Shown here: positions 8,971 to 19,832 of the stretch, one piece after another
Numbering within the stretch: position 1 is the first letter of the stretch
Layout of the letters: every line of letters starts with the position of its first letter
Source of the DNA: Burkholderiales bacterium
GTDB taxonomy: Bacteria > Pseudomonadota > Gammaproteobacteria > Burkholderiales > Burkholderiaceae_C
Assembly (NCBI GenBank): GCA_947474755.1
Contig: CANJJE010000010.1
Coordinates: 45,275 to 109,274 of the forward strand
Reading direction: 5' to 3'
Length of the DNA: 64,000 bases
The notes under the pieces: generated by a model
Databases searched by the model: none
Seen by the model: the letters and a program-made list of their open reading frames with translations, nothing else
What the model was told of the DNA's origin: nothing
Program-made: the position numbers and the translations under genes

Positions 8971-9734
8971 GCGTTCACCGCGGTGGGTGTGGTGGAGGCC
9001 AGGCGTATCGGCGCCGAGGCCGGCTCTGGCGGCGTCAGGTCGACGATCGCCCAGGAAGACGCGTTGGCGTGACGAGACACCGCAGGCGCCGGTACTGCGC
9101 CCCGTCGCACCAGGTACACCGCGCAGTGCGTCGGCTCCATCCCCAGCGCGAACCACTCGCGATCGAGCACGTCCGAAAGGTCGAGCGCAGACGACGCGAT
9201 TCGCTTGACCCACAGGGGCTCGGTCGGGGACAGCAGCAGCAGCGTCGTCGAGCCGCCATCGAGCAGCACGAACCAGTGCAAGCCAGGCGCCATGCCGTGG
9301 CGCACCAGGTTGTAGGCATGCATCAGCGCGGGCTGCACGCTCTCGAGCGTCACGCGCCGCGCGAGCGTCTGCGCAGTGAGCTGGTCGAGCAAGGCGGTGT
9401 CGATGGCGCACGCCAGTGTCGCGGCGCCATACCGTGTGGCGTGCTGTCGAACCGTCCAGCCTCGCGCCACTTCGCCATAGGCCTCGCTGAAGCATTGCTC
9501 GGCCAGCAGCTGGCGCTGCGCCGGGCGGCTGAGTTCGTCGCGCCAGGGCACGATGCGATAGCGCACGCCCTCGCCTGCCACGATGCAGGTCAGCCGGGTG
9601 TCCGGCGGCAGCGCCAGCGCGTCGAGCTGCTGCTCGATCGCGGCCGGCTGCGTGTCGGTCAGGCGCAGCTCGACCGCCGGCGCTCGTCGGCCCGGCCACA
9701 AGGCGCGCAGGCGATCAGGCGACCAGCGTGACAC
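8967..9734 (-). CDS. PilM/GspL-N-like cytoplasmic platform protein
   Basis: About 255 residues if started at the GTG at 9734, inside the last codons of gspE (20-base overlap); the exact start is uncertain. There is no signal peptide or membrane segment. It contains a degenerate actin-like pattern (LHWFVLLDGGSTTLLLL) and sits exactly where PilM or the cytoplasmic half of GspL would be expected, between the ATPase and the PilN-like gene. I infer that it couples the GspE ATPase to the inner-membrane platform. Confidence 0.5.
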   Translation of the reverse strand: MSRWSPDRLRALWPGRRAPAVELRLTDTQPAAIEQQLDALALPPDTRLTCIVAGEGVRYRIVPWRDELSRPAQRQLLAEQCFSEAYGEVARGWTVRQHATRYGAATLACAIDTALLDQLTAQTLARRVTLESVQPALMHAYNLVRHGMAPGLHWFVLLDGGSTTLLLLSPTEPLWVKRIASSALDLSDVLDREWFALGMEPTHCAVYLVRRGAVPAPAVSRHANASSWAIVDLTPPEPASAPIRLASTTPTAVNA

Positions 9735-11421
9735 GGTTGACCTCGTCGAGCGTGGTGAGCCCGTCCAGGAACAGCTCGACCGCCGCATCACGCAGGAAGC
9801 GGGTTCCGTTGCGGCGCGCCGCCTCCTTGATCTGCCGCACGGGCGCGCGCGCCACGATCAGCTCGCGCAGCGCGTCGTCAAGCATCAGCAGTTCGCCCAC
9901 CGCCTTGCGGCCCTTGAAGCCGGTGCCCCGGCACTTGCCGCAGCCACGGCCGGCCTTCAGCACCCGGCCCTCGATGCGCAGCGGATCGATCAGCGCCTCC
10001 TGCAAGGCCTGATCGGTGACCGTGACGGGCTCGCTGCAATGGACGCAGTTGATCCGCACCAGCCGCTGCGCCAGCACGCCGGTCAGTGCCGACACGAAGC
10101 TGTACGGGTCGACATCCATGTGCGTGAAGCGGCCGATCACGTCGAACACGTTATTGGCGTGCACGGTGGACAGCACGAGGTGGCCGGTCAGCGCGGCCTG
10201 GATGGCGATCTGCGCGGTCTCGGGATCGCGGATCTCGCCGACCATGATGCGGTCCGGGTCGTGGCGCAGGATCGAGCGCAGACCGCGCGCGAAGGTGAGC
10301 CCCTTCTTCTCGTTGACCGGGATCTGCAGCACGCCTTGCAGCTGGTACTCGACCGGGTCTTCGATGGTGATGATCTTGTCGTGGCCGTGGTTGATCTCGG
10401 AGATGGCGGCGTAGAGCGTGGTCGTCTTGCCGCTGCCGGTGGGCCCGGTCACCAGCAGCAGACCGTAGGGATCGCGCGCCATGCGGCGAAACGCAGCCAG
10501 GGTCGCGTCGTCGAACCCGAGCACGTCGAGCCGCAGGCCGGAGACCTGGTCGGCCAGCGACTGCTTGTCGAGCACCCGCACGACCGCATCCTCTCCGTGG
10601 ATGCTGGGCATGATCGACACGCGGAAATCGATCTCGCGGCCCAGCGCCTTGACGCGGAAGCGCCCGTCCTGCGGCACGCGACGCTCGGCGATGTCGAGTT
10701 CGGACATCACCTTCAGACGCGACAGCACCTGCTCGGCGAGCTCACGGCCGTCGATGGCACCCACTTGCGTGAGCGTGCCGTCGAGCCGGTACTTGATGAC
10801 CAGGCCATTGAGGTTCGACTCGACGTGGATGTCGCTGACGCCGCTCTTGAGCGCGTCGTACAGCGTGGAGTGCACCAGCTTGACGACCACGCTGGTACCT
10901 TCGCCGATCGAGCGGATCGACAGGTCTTCGAGATCACCGCTGCTGGCCTGCGCACTGTCCCGGGTGGGCAGCGCGGTGTCGATCGCGCGCATCGACTCTT
11001 CATGGCGCGAAAGGAAAGCCGCAATGTCGTCGGCGCCGGCCAGGCGAAGCTCGTGCGGCGCGGCCAGCCGCTCGACGCACCAGGCCTGCAGCGCCTCGTC
11101 GAACGGGTCGGACACGACGACGATCAGTTCACCACTTTCACGAAACGCGAGGCAAGCTCGCTTCGCAGCATCGGCATAGCCGATCGCGTCGAAGGCGGGG
11201 GTCAGCGTCGACAGCGCCAAGCTGCCCAGCACCTCCATCTGCATGCGGCGACTCAGCGCCTGAAGCAGCAGCTCGGGCGACATCGACAGCTCGTCTTCAA
11301 GCACGACACACACGCTGCGCTGCTCGCGCGCTGCACGCTTTCGCGCGGCGCGGATGGCCTGTGGCGTCAGCAGCGTGACCGCGGCCTCCACTTCCAGTTG
11401 CAGCTCGCTCAGCGCATTCAT
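9715..11421 (-). CDS. gspE: Type II secretion/type IV pilus assembly ATPase GspE
   Basis: 568 residues from the ATG at 11421, overlapping the gspF stop by four bases. The N-terminal domain is of N1E/GspE-N type. The ATPase core has Walker A (GPTGSGKTTT), an Asp box with IEDPVEYQLQG, the Walker B region (PDRIMVGEIRDPETA) and a His box (GHLVLSTVHANN). A zinc-binding tetracysteine element is present (CVHC ... CGKC). GspE hydrolyses ATP at the inner-membrane face to drive pseudopilus assembly. All key residues appear intact. Confidence 0.93.
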   Translation of the reverse strand: MNALSELQLEVEAAVTLLTPQAIRAARKRAAREQRSVCVVLEDELSMSPELLLQALSRRMQMEVLGSLALSTLTPAFDAIGYADAAKRACLAFRESGELIVVVSDPFDEALQAWCVERLAAPHELRLAGADDIAAFLSRHEESMRAIDTALPTRDSAQASSGDLEDLSIRSIGEGTSVVVKLVHSTLYDALKSGVSDIHVESNLNGLVIKYRLDGTLTQVGAIDGRELAEQVLSRLKVMSELDIAERRVPQDGRFRVKALGREIDFRVSIMPSIHGEDAVVRVLDKQSLADQVSGLRLDVLGFDDATLAAFRRMARDPYGLLLVTGPTGSGKTTTLYAAISEINHGHDKIITIEDPVEYQLQGVLQIPVNEKKGLTFARGLRSILRHDPDRIMVGEIRDPETAQIAIQAALTGHLVLSTVHANNVFDVIGRFTHMDVDPYSFVSALTGVLAQRLVRINCVHCSEPVTVTDQALQEALIDPLRIEGRVLKAGRGCGKCRGTGFKGRKAVGELLMLDDALRELIVARAPVRQIKEAARRNGTRFLRDAAVELFLDGLTTLDEVNRVTLVA

Positions 11422-12632
11422 TGGATGCTGCCTGCCAGCTCGAAGATCGGCGCATACATCAGCAGCACCACGACACCGATGACCAGGCCGATCGCGATCA
11501 TCAGCAGCGGCTCGAACAGGCGGATGAACCAGTCGATCGCCTGCGCAATGTCCTCCTCGTGGAAGCGGGCCGTTCGCTCCAGCATCTCGCCCATCTGGCC
11601 GGTACGCTCGGCCACGCGCAGCAGGCGCAGCGACACCGCAGTGGTCAGGCCGTGCGTCTCGAAGGCGGCGGAGATCGAACGGCCTTCGCCGATATCGCGC
11701 CGCGCTGAAGCCAGCGAAGCGTGCAGCGTCACCGGCAGCAGGCCGGTGACCATGTCGAGGGCGGCGAGGATCGGGATGCCCGCCTGCAGCAGCATGCCCA
11801 GCGCGCGGTAGAAGCGCGCCAGCTGATAGACCCGCACGATCTCGCCGATGCGCGGGATGCGCTGGACCTGCTGGACGATTGCCAGCCGCACCCGCGGGCG
11901 GCCCGACGCGTAAACCCCGGCCGCGGCGAGCAGCGCCGCACCGACCAACAGCTCGAGCGCGTGTGCGTTGGCGAACTGGCCCCACTGCAGCAGCAGCCGC
12001 GACATCAGCGGAATGCGGTCGCCCAGATCCTGGAATACCAGACTGAAACGCGGCACCACGTACAGCAGCAGGAAGGCGATCACCAGCGAGCCGACGCCGA
12101 GGATCATGGCGGGGTAGATCGCCGCGCCGATCACCCGCTTGCGCAGCAGATCGGACTGCGAGCGGTAGACGATGAAGCGCTCGATCGCCTCGGTCAGCGC
12201 GCCGGTCTTCTCGTTGGCGCGCACGCTGGCGATGTACAGCGGCGGGAACATCGCAGGCTGCGCTTCAAGCGCCGCCGAGAACGACAGCCCGACCTTCAGT
12301 TGCTCGTGCAGGCGCTCGAGCACCTGCTTCGTCTCGCCGCGACTCTCGCGATCGGCCAGCGTCTCGATCGCTTCGACCACCGACAGTCCGGCACGCAGGA
12401 GGATGAGCAGACTCTGGTTGAACTGCAGCAGCGGGAAGTCAGACGACTGGCGCCATGCACCGCGTCTCGACGCGGCTGCCGCCTTGACCTGAATGACGGC
12501 ATAGCCCTGCGCCTCGGCCTGTCGGCGCGCGTCGGCCGGGTCGCTGGCATCGAGCGTGATCGACACCGCCTGCGTGCGGCGGATGGCGCTGACGGCGTAC
12601 TGCATGTGTTGCGAATCCGGAGTGCGCGCCAA
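11418..12632 (-). CDS. gspF: Inner-membrane platform protein GspF
   Basis: 404 residues with the two tandem T2SSF domains of the PilC/GspF family (FNQSLLILLRAGLSVVEAIE and FYRALGMLLQAGIPILAALD as paired repeats). Transmembrane helices lie at about residues 175-200, 225-245 and 375-397, with an N-terminal cytoplasmic segment. It forms the core of the platform on which GspE acts. Gene order gspG-gspF-gspE on the same strand supports the call. Confidence 0.92.
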   Translation of the reverse strand: MARTPDSQHMQYAVSAIRRTQAVSITLDASDPADARRQAEAQGYAVIQVKAAAASRRGAWRQSSDFPLLQFNQSLLILLRAGLSVVEAIETLADRESRGETKQVLERLHEQLKVGLSFSAALEAQPAMFPPLYIASVRANEKTGALTEAIERFIVYRSQSDLLRKRVIGAAIYPAMILGVGSLVIAFLLLYVVPRFSLVFQDLGDRIPLMSRLLLQWGQFANAHALELLVGAALLAAAGVYASGRPRVRLAIVQQVQRIPRIGEIVRVYQLARFYRALGMLLQAGIPILAALDMVTGLLPVTLHASLASARRDIGEGRSISAAFETHGLTTAVSLRLLRVAERTGQMGEMLERTARFHEEDIAQAIDWFIRLFEPLLMIAIGLVIGVVVLLMYAPIFELAGSIQ

Positions 12633-12635
12633 CGA

Positions 12636-13052
12636 TCACCAGTTGGTGACGTCGGCGTCGAGCCCATCACCCCCCGGACGCCCGTCGCGGCCCGGCGAGC
12701 TGATGTCGACATCACCGTGCTCGCCCGGCGAAACATACAGATAGGGATTCCCCCAGGGGTCCGGCGGTACCACTTTCTCCAAGTACGGGCCGTCCCATTT
12801 GGCCACGTTGGCGGGCTTGACGACCAGCGCCTGCAGACCCTGCTCGGTGGAAGGAAAACGACCGACATCGAGCCGGTACTGCTGCAGCGCCTTCTCGAAG
12901 CCGACGATCTGCGCGCGGGCAGTCTTGACCTCGGATTTGCCGATCTGCGAGAAGTACTTGGGGCCGACATAGGCGGCCAGCAGCCCGATGATGACCATGA
13001 CGACCAGCAGTTCGAGCAGCGTGAATCCGCGGTGCGAGCGGACAGGAATCAT
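12636..13052 (-). CDS. gspG: Major pseudopilin GspG
   Basis: 138 residues from the ATG at 13052; an upstream TTG at 13097 is less likely. The leader MIPVRSHRG is followed by FTLLELLVVMVIIGLLAAYV with E5. The GspG body follows (YRLDVGRFPSTEQGLQALV, DPWGNPYLYVSPGEHGDVDI, GDGLDADVTNW), including the calcium-loop-like acidic C-terminus typical of major pseudopilins. It is the first gene of the secretion cluster, three bases before gspF. Confidence 0.93.
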   Translation of the reverse strand: MIPVRSHRGFTLLELLVVMVIIGLLAAYVGPKYFSQIGKSEVKTARAQIVGFEKALQQYRLDVGRFPSTEQGLQALVVKPANVAKWDGPYLEKVVPPDPWGNPYLYVSPGEHGDVDISSPGRDGRPGGDGLDADVTNW

Positions 13053-13290
13053 GGCGGGGTCGGTTTCAGGCGTTGAACGACCCTGCAGTTTGTGCAACGA
13101 ATGTGACGTGCTGGTGAAGAGGCCCCTCAGTGCACGCGTTCGGGTGACCTCACCGTGCTAGGGAGCACAGACCCATGTTGCCGACCCCGGATGACGGGCT
13201 GAAGTCGCCATACATGGTCCGAACGTGCATGGGCCAGGGGCACCGCCTCGCTTCACGCCGGCCTTCGGTACCGCCCGCCCATCGGCTGGC
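13053..13290. other. Intergenic region upstream of gspG
   Basis: About 240 bases between the gspG start and the end of the next minus-strand gene. It must contain the promoter of the secretion cluster. I see no coding sequence, clear sigma-70 boxes or strong hairpin in it. Confidence 0.4.
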
Positions 13291-14484
13291 TCAGCGCAAG
13301 GCCTTCCACCAGGCCTTGTTCTCACGAGGCTGACCCAGGGTCAGCACCTCGCCGATCTCGGGCGTGGCCAGAGGCAGGTTCTTTTGCCTGGCCAGCGCCA
13401 GCACGCTGTCCATCGGGTGGCGCCAGCCATGCAAGGCCAGATCAAAGGTGCTGTTGTGCACCAGGTACAGCAGTTTGGCGCGCAGATCGACGAAGGCCTG
13501 CACGGTCTCCTCGGGGGTCAGGTGCAGGCTCGGCCAGTGGTCGTCGTAGGCGCCGTTCTCCATCAGTGCGATGTCGAACTCGCCGAAGCGCTCGCCGATC
13601 TGTCTGAAGCTGTCGGAATAACCGGTGTCACCGCTGAAGTAGATGCGCGCGTCGCCGCTGGCGATGACCCACGATGCCCACAGGGTGCTGTTGCGGTCCC
13701 ATGGCGTGCGTCCGGAGAAGTGCTGTGCTGGCGTCGCCGTGAGCGTGACGTCACCCGCGACACGCGACTCCCACCAATCGAACTCCTCGATGCGCTCGGC
13801 CGGCACGCCCATGCCGACCAGGCGTGCACCCACGCCCAGTGGCACGTAATGCCGCTGCACGCGCTGCTTCAGCGTTTCAATGGTCAGCTTGTCCAGGTGA
13901 TCGTAGTGGTCGTGCGAAAGGATCAGCCCTTCGATCGGGGGCAGTTCATCGAGTGACAACGGTGTCGGATGAAACCGCTTCGGGCCTGCAAAGGAAAACG
14001 GCGACGCACGCTCGCTGAACACGGGGTCGATCAGCCAGTAGCGGCCGCGCAGCTTGAGCAGATGCGATGAATGTCCCAGGCGGATGATGTGGACAGCGGT
14101 GGGGTCCAGTGCGTCGAGCTTCGCGCGGTCCAGGCGGCGTACCGGAATCGGGTCGATCGGCACCGTGCCCTCGGGCTTCGGGCCCAGAAAGCGGGTCCAG
14201 ATCGACCAGTTGTCGCGTGACGGCAGCGCCTGGGGATTGGGCGCGTTGATGAAGCCGCAGGCACCGTCGGACTGTGGCGATGCGGTGTGGCGGGATGGGC
14301 AGGGCTGGGCGACGGCAGCGCAACCCAGCAGGAACTGGGTACAAAGGAGGAGTGCAATGCAGGCGGGGGTGCGCCGCAGTCGAAGGCGCAGATGCCATGC
14401 TTTGCTTGGTGCAACAGCCACCGGATCAGCCCTTAAGACAGGTCGACCGGTGTCAGGGTTTGTGTTGCTGCGCGAGGTATCCAT
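13291..14484 (-). CDS. Metallo-beta-lactamase-fold hydrolase, NAPE-PLD/UlaG-like lipoprotein
   Basis: About 397 residues from the ATG at 14484. The N-terminus is basic and long, with a hydrophobic run ending in LLGC, which looks like a lipobox, so the protein is probably an outer-membrane or periplasmic lipoprotein; a GTG further in could also be the true start. The metallo-hydrolase motif is SHDHYDHLD, followed by the downstream metal ligands in TATPAQHFSGR and IYFSGDTGYSD. The pattern matches N-acyl-phosphatidylethanolamine phospholipase D-like enzymes. The substrate is unknown. The gene stands alone between the secretion cluster and tRNA-Ser. Confidence 0.8.
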   Translation of the reverse strand: MDTSRSNTNPDTGRPVLRADPVAVAPSKAWHLRLRLRRTPACIALLLCTQFLLGCAAVAQPCPSRHTASPQSDGACGFINAPNPQALPSRDNWSIWTRFLGPKPEGTVPIDPIPVRRLDRAKLDALDPTAVHIIRLGHSSHLLKLRGRYWLIDPVFSERASPFSFAGPKRFHPTPLSLDELPPIEGLILSHDHYDHLDKLTIETLKQRVQRHYVPLGVGARLVGMGVPAERIEEFDWWESRVAGDVTLTATPAQHFSGRTPWDRNSTLWASWVIASGDARIYFSGDTGYSDSFRQIGERFGEFDIALMENGAYDDHWPSLHLTPEETVQAFVDLRAKLLYLVHNSTFDLALHGWRHPMDSVLALARQKNLPLATPEIGEVLTLGQPRENKAWWKALR

Positions 14485-14551
14485 CGTGGTCGCAAGGGGT
14501 TGAAGTGACCCTGAATGGAGCCGTGTCCCGTGGATGGGTTCATTGATGGAG

Positions 14552-14577
14552 AAAAAAAACGGGCCGCGAAGGCCCGT
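14552..14577 (-). terminator. Rho-independent terminator after tRNA-Ser
   Basis: Read on the minus strand, a perfect 7-bp GC-rich stem (ACGGGCC/GGCCCGT) with a TTCGC loop is followed by eight T residues. It lies 14 bases past the tRNA 3' end. Confidence 0.92.
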
Positions 14578-14589
14578 ATTTCCAAGCTG

Positions 14590-14679
<90 letters not shown>

Positions 14680-14757
14680 AGCATGTTCACTGCTGCCGGT
14701 TGGTCGAACCGGAAGCTGGAATTCTAGCGCGGCACATGGCGCTGAAACACCCCGGTT

Positions 14758-16137
<1,380 letters not shown>

Positions 16138-17103
16138 TCAGCCCGGGGCTTGCATCGACTTGTCGCCGAGCCCCATCGGCAGCGGGAAGTGGACTGTCTC
16201 CTGCACGCCCGGCATGGTGCGCACCGACACGGCCCCGAGCGCGCGAAGCCTCTCGATCACCTGCTTGACCAGGATCTCGGGTGCAGACGCGCCAGCGGTC
16301 AGGCCGACACGGCTCTTGCCAACGAACCATTCGGGCTGCAGGTCGTCGGCCGAATCGACCATGTAGGCATCGGTACCGAGCCGCTGGGCGACTTCGCGAA
16401 GCCGATTGCTGTTGGAGCTGCTGAGGCTGCCCACCACCACCAGCACATCGACATTGGGCGCCAGCACCTTGACCGCGTCCTGACGATTCTGCGTGGCGTA
16501 GCAGATGTCCTGCTGCTTGGGTTCGCGCACGTTCGGAAAACGGCGCTTCACCGCGGCCAGGATCTCCGCGGCATCGTCCACCGACAGAGTGGTTTGCGTG
16601 ACCACCGCCAGCTGGGTCGATGCATCGATGGGCACCTGCTCGACATCCGCCACGTCCTCGACGAGGTGGATGCCTCCGGTGAGCTGACCGATCGTGCCCT
16701 CGACCTCGGGATGGCCCTTGTGGCCGATCATGATGAAGTCGTAGCCTTCCTTGCGCAGCTTGGCCATCTCGACGTGGACCTTGGTGACCAGCGGGCAGGT
16801 GGCATCGAACACGTTGAAGCCACGCACGGTGGCCTCTTTGCGGATCGCCTGCGACACGCCGTGGGCGCTGAACACCAGCGTCGCGCCGGGCGGAACTTCA
16901 TCGAGATCCTCGATGAAGATGGCTCCCTTGGTCTTCAGGTCATTGACGACGTAGGTGTTGTGCACGATCTCATGGCGCACATAGATCGGCGCGCCGAATC
17001 TGGTGATCGCGCGCTCGACGATCTCGATCGCGCGATCAACACCGGCGCAGAAGCCGCGGGGCTCGGCCAGCAGCACTTCCTCGACACGGATATCGGCACT
17101 CAT
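16138..17103 (-). CDS. ispH: 4-hydroxy-3-methylbut-2-enyl diphosphate reductase
   Basis: 321 residues from the ATG at 17103, whose codon overlaps the TGA of the FKBP gene (TGATG). The three iron-sulfur cysteines are in [21 protein letters not shown] and CYATQNRQD; the conserved TTLSVDDA and the SSNSNRL motif are present. It catalyses the last step of the MEP isoprenoid pathway. The pairing with an SlpA-type FKBP is widespread in Proteobacteria. Confidence 0.97.
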   Translation of the reverse strand: MSADIRVEEVLLAEPRGFCAGVDRAIEIVERAITRFGAPIYVRHEIVHNTYVVNDLKTKGAIFIEDLDEVPPGATLVFSAHGVSQAIRKEATVRGFNVFDATCPLVTKVHVEMAKLRKEGYDFIMIGHKGHPEVEGTIGQLTGGIHLVEDVADVEQVPIDASTQLAVVTQTTLSVDDAAEILAAVKRRFPNVREPKQQDICYATQNRQDAVKVLAPNVDVLVVVGSLSSSNSNRLREVAQRLGTDAYMVDSADDLQPEWFVGKSRVGLTAGASAPEILVKQVIERLRALGAVSVRTMPGVQETVHFPLPMGLGDKSMQAPG

Positions 17104-17546
17104 CACAACACTCCAATCAAATGCACTTCGAAGGTCACCGGCTGGCCGGCCAGAGGGTGGTTGAAGTCGAACAACACCCATTCATCGCCCACCTCCCGGA
17201 CCACCCCTGCGTAAGTGTTCTGACCGTCGGGCGTGGGGAACTGCACCACGTCGCCGGGGTGGTACCGCTCGCCTGGGTCGCCCAGCTCGTCGAGCATCGC
17301 ACGCTTGACGCGTTGCAGCAGTTCGGGGTTGCGCGTACCGAAGGCCTCACCGGCGGCCAGCTCGAAGGTGGCTCGGGTACCTTCGGACAAACCGATCAGC
17401 CGCGCCTCCATCGCCGGGGCCAGCTCCCCGGTACCCAGTGACAGGGTGGCCGCCTTGTCGGCAAAGGTGTTGATGATGTCGGCGCCGTCCGGCCCGGCGA
17501 GTCGGTAGTGCAGCGTGAGGAAGGAGCCCGCGAGGACAGAGTTCAA
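17103..17546 (-). CDS. SlpA-type FKBP peptidyl-prolyl cis-trans isomerase
   Basis: About 147 residues. The core [20 protein letters not shown] begins directly after a TTG at 17546, which I take as the start because homologues begin a few residues before this point; upstream reading is antisense to the radC leader. A typical FKBP core with an IF-insert ([20 protein letters not shown]) follows. It acts as a folding helper/isomerase in the cytoplasm and is coupled to ispH. Confidence 0.85.
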   Translation of the reverse strand: MNSVLAGSFLTLHYRLAGPDGADIINTFADKAATLSLGTGELAPAMEARLIGLSEGTRATFELAAGEAFGTRNPELLQRVKRAMLDELGDPGERYHPGDVVQFPTPDGQNTYAGVVREVGDEWVLFDFNHPLAGQPVTFEVHLIGVL

Positions 17547-17636
17547 TGGCGTGCCCGATTCAAGGTTGGATAGACTGGGCCGAATTTTACGAGTCGTCGT
17601 CGCCAGCCGTCCGGCGCAACACCACCGCAGGCATTC

Positions 17637-18311
17637 ATGGTGCTCAAAGACATTCCGGCAGCGGCCCGACCGCGCGAAAAGCTGCTGACGCTGGGGCCGG
17701 CGGCGCTGGCCGATGCCGAACTCATCGCGCTGCTGCTGCGCACCGGACTGCGGGGGACCTCGGTGCTGCAACTGGCGCAGCAGCTGCTCGATGCCTTTGG
17801 CGGTCTGCAGGGCCTGCTGCAGACCAGCGCGGCCGACCTGAAGCGCATCAAGGGGCTGGGCCCCGCCAAGCGCGCAGAGATCACCGCCGTGCTGGAACTC
17901 GCGCGCCGATCGCTGGCACAGCGGCTGGCGCAGCGCACGGTGCTGTCGTCACCGCTGCAGGTGAAGGACTTCCTTCGCCTGCACCTCGCGCACGAAGGCC
18001 ACGAGGTGTTTGCGGTGATGTTCCTGGACGCGCAGAACCAGCTGCTGCAATTCGAGGAAATGTTTCGCGGCACCTTGAGCCAGACCAGCGTCTACCCGCG
18101 CGAAGTGGTCAAGCGCGCGCTGGCGGTGCATGCGAGTGCGGTGATCCTCGCGCACAACCACCCTTCTGGCATTGCGGAGCCCTCACGGGCCGATGAATTC
18201 CTGACGCACACGCTGAAGCAGGCCTTGCAGCTGATCGATGTGCGCGTGATCGACCATCTGGTGGTCGGCGGCGATCAGGTGACCTCATTCGCCGAGCGGG
18301 GTCTGCTGTGA
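17637..18311 (+). CDS. radC: RadC/JAMM-domain protein
   Basis: 224 residues. An N-terminal helix-hairpin-helix-like region ([20 protein letters not shown]) is followed by the JAMM metalloprotease-like motif (HNHPSG, then a downstream Ser-Arg-Ala-Asp), all intact. The function of RadC is unsettled in spite of its name. It is divergent from the FKBP-ispH operon and coupled to the Smr gene by a GTGA overlap. Confidence 0.93.
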   Translation: MVLKDIPAAARPREKLLTLGPAALADAELIALLLRTGLRGTSVLQLAQQLLDAFGGLQGLLQTSAADLKRIKGLGPAKRAEITAVLELARRSLAQRLAQRTVLSSPLQVKDFLRLHLAHEGHEVFAVMFLDAQNQLLQFEEMFRGTLSQTSVYPREVVKRALAVHASAVILAHNHPSGIAEPSRADEFLTHTLKQALQLIDVRVIDHLVVGGDQVTSFAERGLL

Positions 18312-18985
18312 CGCCGCCGCGCAAGGTGCGCAGCCTGCAGGACATGGCTGCGCTGAAGAAGACCTTGGCCCAGGCGGCCGCCGAGGTGGCACGGCGCGAG
18401 GCTGAGGCACTTGCAGAGGCCGCGCGCACGCAGCGCGAGCGGCACCTGTTCAAGCACACCGTGGGGCCGGTCCTGCCCCTGCGCCGCGAGGCCACGACGC
18501 CGCTGGCCCGGCCGCGCGCCGAGCCTTTGCCACGCCAGCGCGAACGCGACGAGGCGGCGGTGCTGCGTGAGACGATCTCCGACGAATTCGATGTCGAGTC
18601 GCTGCTCGAGACCGACGATGCGCTGTCGTGGCGCGGCGATGGCATCGGGCCGGAGGTGGTGCGCAAGCTGCGCCGTGGCGTGTGGGCGATCCAGGCGCAA
18701 CTCGACCTGCATGGCCTGCGGCGTGATGAGGCGCGCGAGCAGCTTGCCGGTTTCCTGCGCGAAGCGGTGCGCCACGGGCTGCGTTGCGTGCGGGTGGTTC
18801 ACGGCAAGGGTCATGGGTCGCCGGGCCGCGAGCCGGTGCTGAAGTCCAAGGTCAAGACATGGCTGGTGCAGAAAAGCGAAGTGATTGCCTTTGCCCATGC
18901 GCGCGCGGCCGATGGCGGCAACGGCGCGCTGCTGGTACTGCTGAAGCCGAGCGGGCCGCAGCAGTCACAAAGAGCTTGCCGCTGA
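18308..18985 (+). CDS. Smr-domain protein
   Basis: 225 residues starting at a GTG that overlaps the radC stop. The first half is charged and probably helical. The C-terminal Smr domain is clear: [15 protein letters not shown], then [19 protein letters not shown] and [10 protein letters not shown]. Smr domains bind nucleic acid and some have nuclease activity, including at stalled ribosomes; the role in this small DUF-type protein is not known. Confidence 0.9.
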   Translation: MTPPRKVRSLQDMAALKKTLAQAAAEVARREAEALAEAARTQRERHLFKHTVGPVLPLRREATTPLARPRAEPLPRQRERDEAAVLRETISDEFDVESLLETDDALSWRGDGIGPEVVRKLRRGVWAIQAQLDLHGLRRDEAREQLAGFLREAVRHGLRCVRVVHGKGHGSPGREPVLKSKVKTWLVQKSEVIAFAHARAADGGNGALLVLLKPSGPQQSQRACR

Positions 18986-19006
18986 GCAACGACACAGCGA
19001 CAAGGC

Positions 19007-19822
19007 TCACCCGAGCAGCTTGTCAGCCAGTGCGCCGACGCCCAGTGCTGCAGGGCTGCCTGGCGAGGTTTCCATGAGGAGCTGGCGCTTCAGGATCGCC
19101 TCGCGCACCGCCGGATCGATCGGCACCTCGCCGACGAGTTCGAGTTTCAGTGATTCGTTCTCGTCTCCGATCATCGGCGACACGTACCGATCGATGACTT
19201 GCTGCAACTGCCCGCGGATGGTACGTCCCTCGCCCACCCGGGCCACCTGGTTGACCACCAGCTTGATGTTGCGGCGAGCCTGCTGGGTCGCCAGCACCTT
19301 CATGGTTGCATAGGCATCGGTGAGCGACGTGGGCTCTGGCGTGGCCACCACCATGACCTCATCGGCCAGCGAGACCGCGAACAGCACCACATCGGAAATA
19401 CCCGCGCCGGTGTCGAGAATGATGCAGTCGAAGCGTGGCTTCACCTTCTCGATGATGTCCAGCAGCTGCTCGCGCACGTCATTGGTCAAGCGCGAGTACT
19501 CCACCAGCCCGGAGCCCGCCAGCAGCACCGAAAAACCCCCGGGCGCCGGCAGGATTGCTGCCTCCAGATCGGACTGGCCGGAGAGCACATCGTGCAGCGT
19601 GGTCTTCGGGTGCAGGTTCAGCACCACATCGAGATTGGCGAGGCCGAGGTCGGCATCGAGCACCAGCACCCGCTGGCCGCGGCGCGACAGCGCGGCGGCG
19701 AGGTTGGCCGAGATGAAAGTCTTGCCCACGCCGCCCTTCCCGCTGGTCACCGCGATCGTGCGCGCAAGGCGGACGCTGGCATGCGCACTGGGTTGAGCGG
19801 TCGGATCGATGGGGGAGGTCAT
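19007..19822 (-). CDS. flhG: MinD/ParA-family ATPase FlhG (FleN)
   Basis: 271 residues from the ATG at 19822. It has the deviant Walker A motif SGKGGVGKT (about residues 27-35), LVLDADLGLANLDVVL, and CIILDTGAGISDVVL for Walker B. The pattern matches FlhG, which sets flagellar number and position with FlhF. A diguanylate cyclase gene sits 10 bases upstream and chemotaxis genes lie nearby on the other strand, consistent with a motility locus. A general MinD-like ATPase is the alternative. Confidence 0.82.
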   Translation of the reverse strand: MTSPIDPTAQPSAHASVRLARTIAVTSGKGGVGKTFISANLAAALSRRGQRVLVLDADLGLANLDVVLNLHPKTTLHDVLSGQSDLEAAILPAPGGFSVLLAGSGLVEYSRLTNDVREQLLDIIEKVKPRFDCIILDTGAGISDVVLFAVSLADEVMVVATPEPTSLTDAYATMKVLATQQARRNIKLVVNQVARVGEGRTIRGQLQQVIDRYVSPMIGDENESLKLELVGEVPIDPAVREAILKRQLLMETSPGSPAALGVGALADKLLG

Positions 19823-19832
19823 GTCAAGGCAA

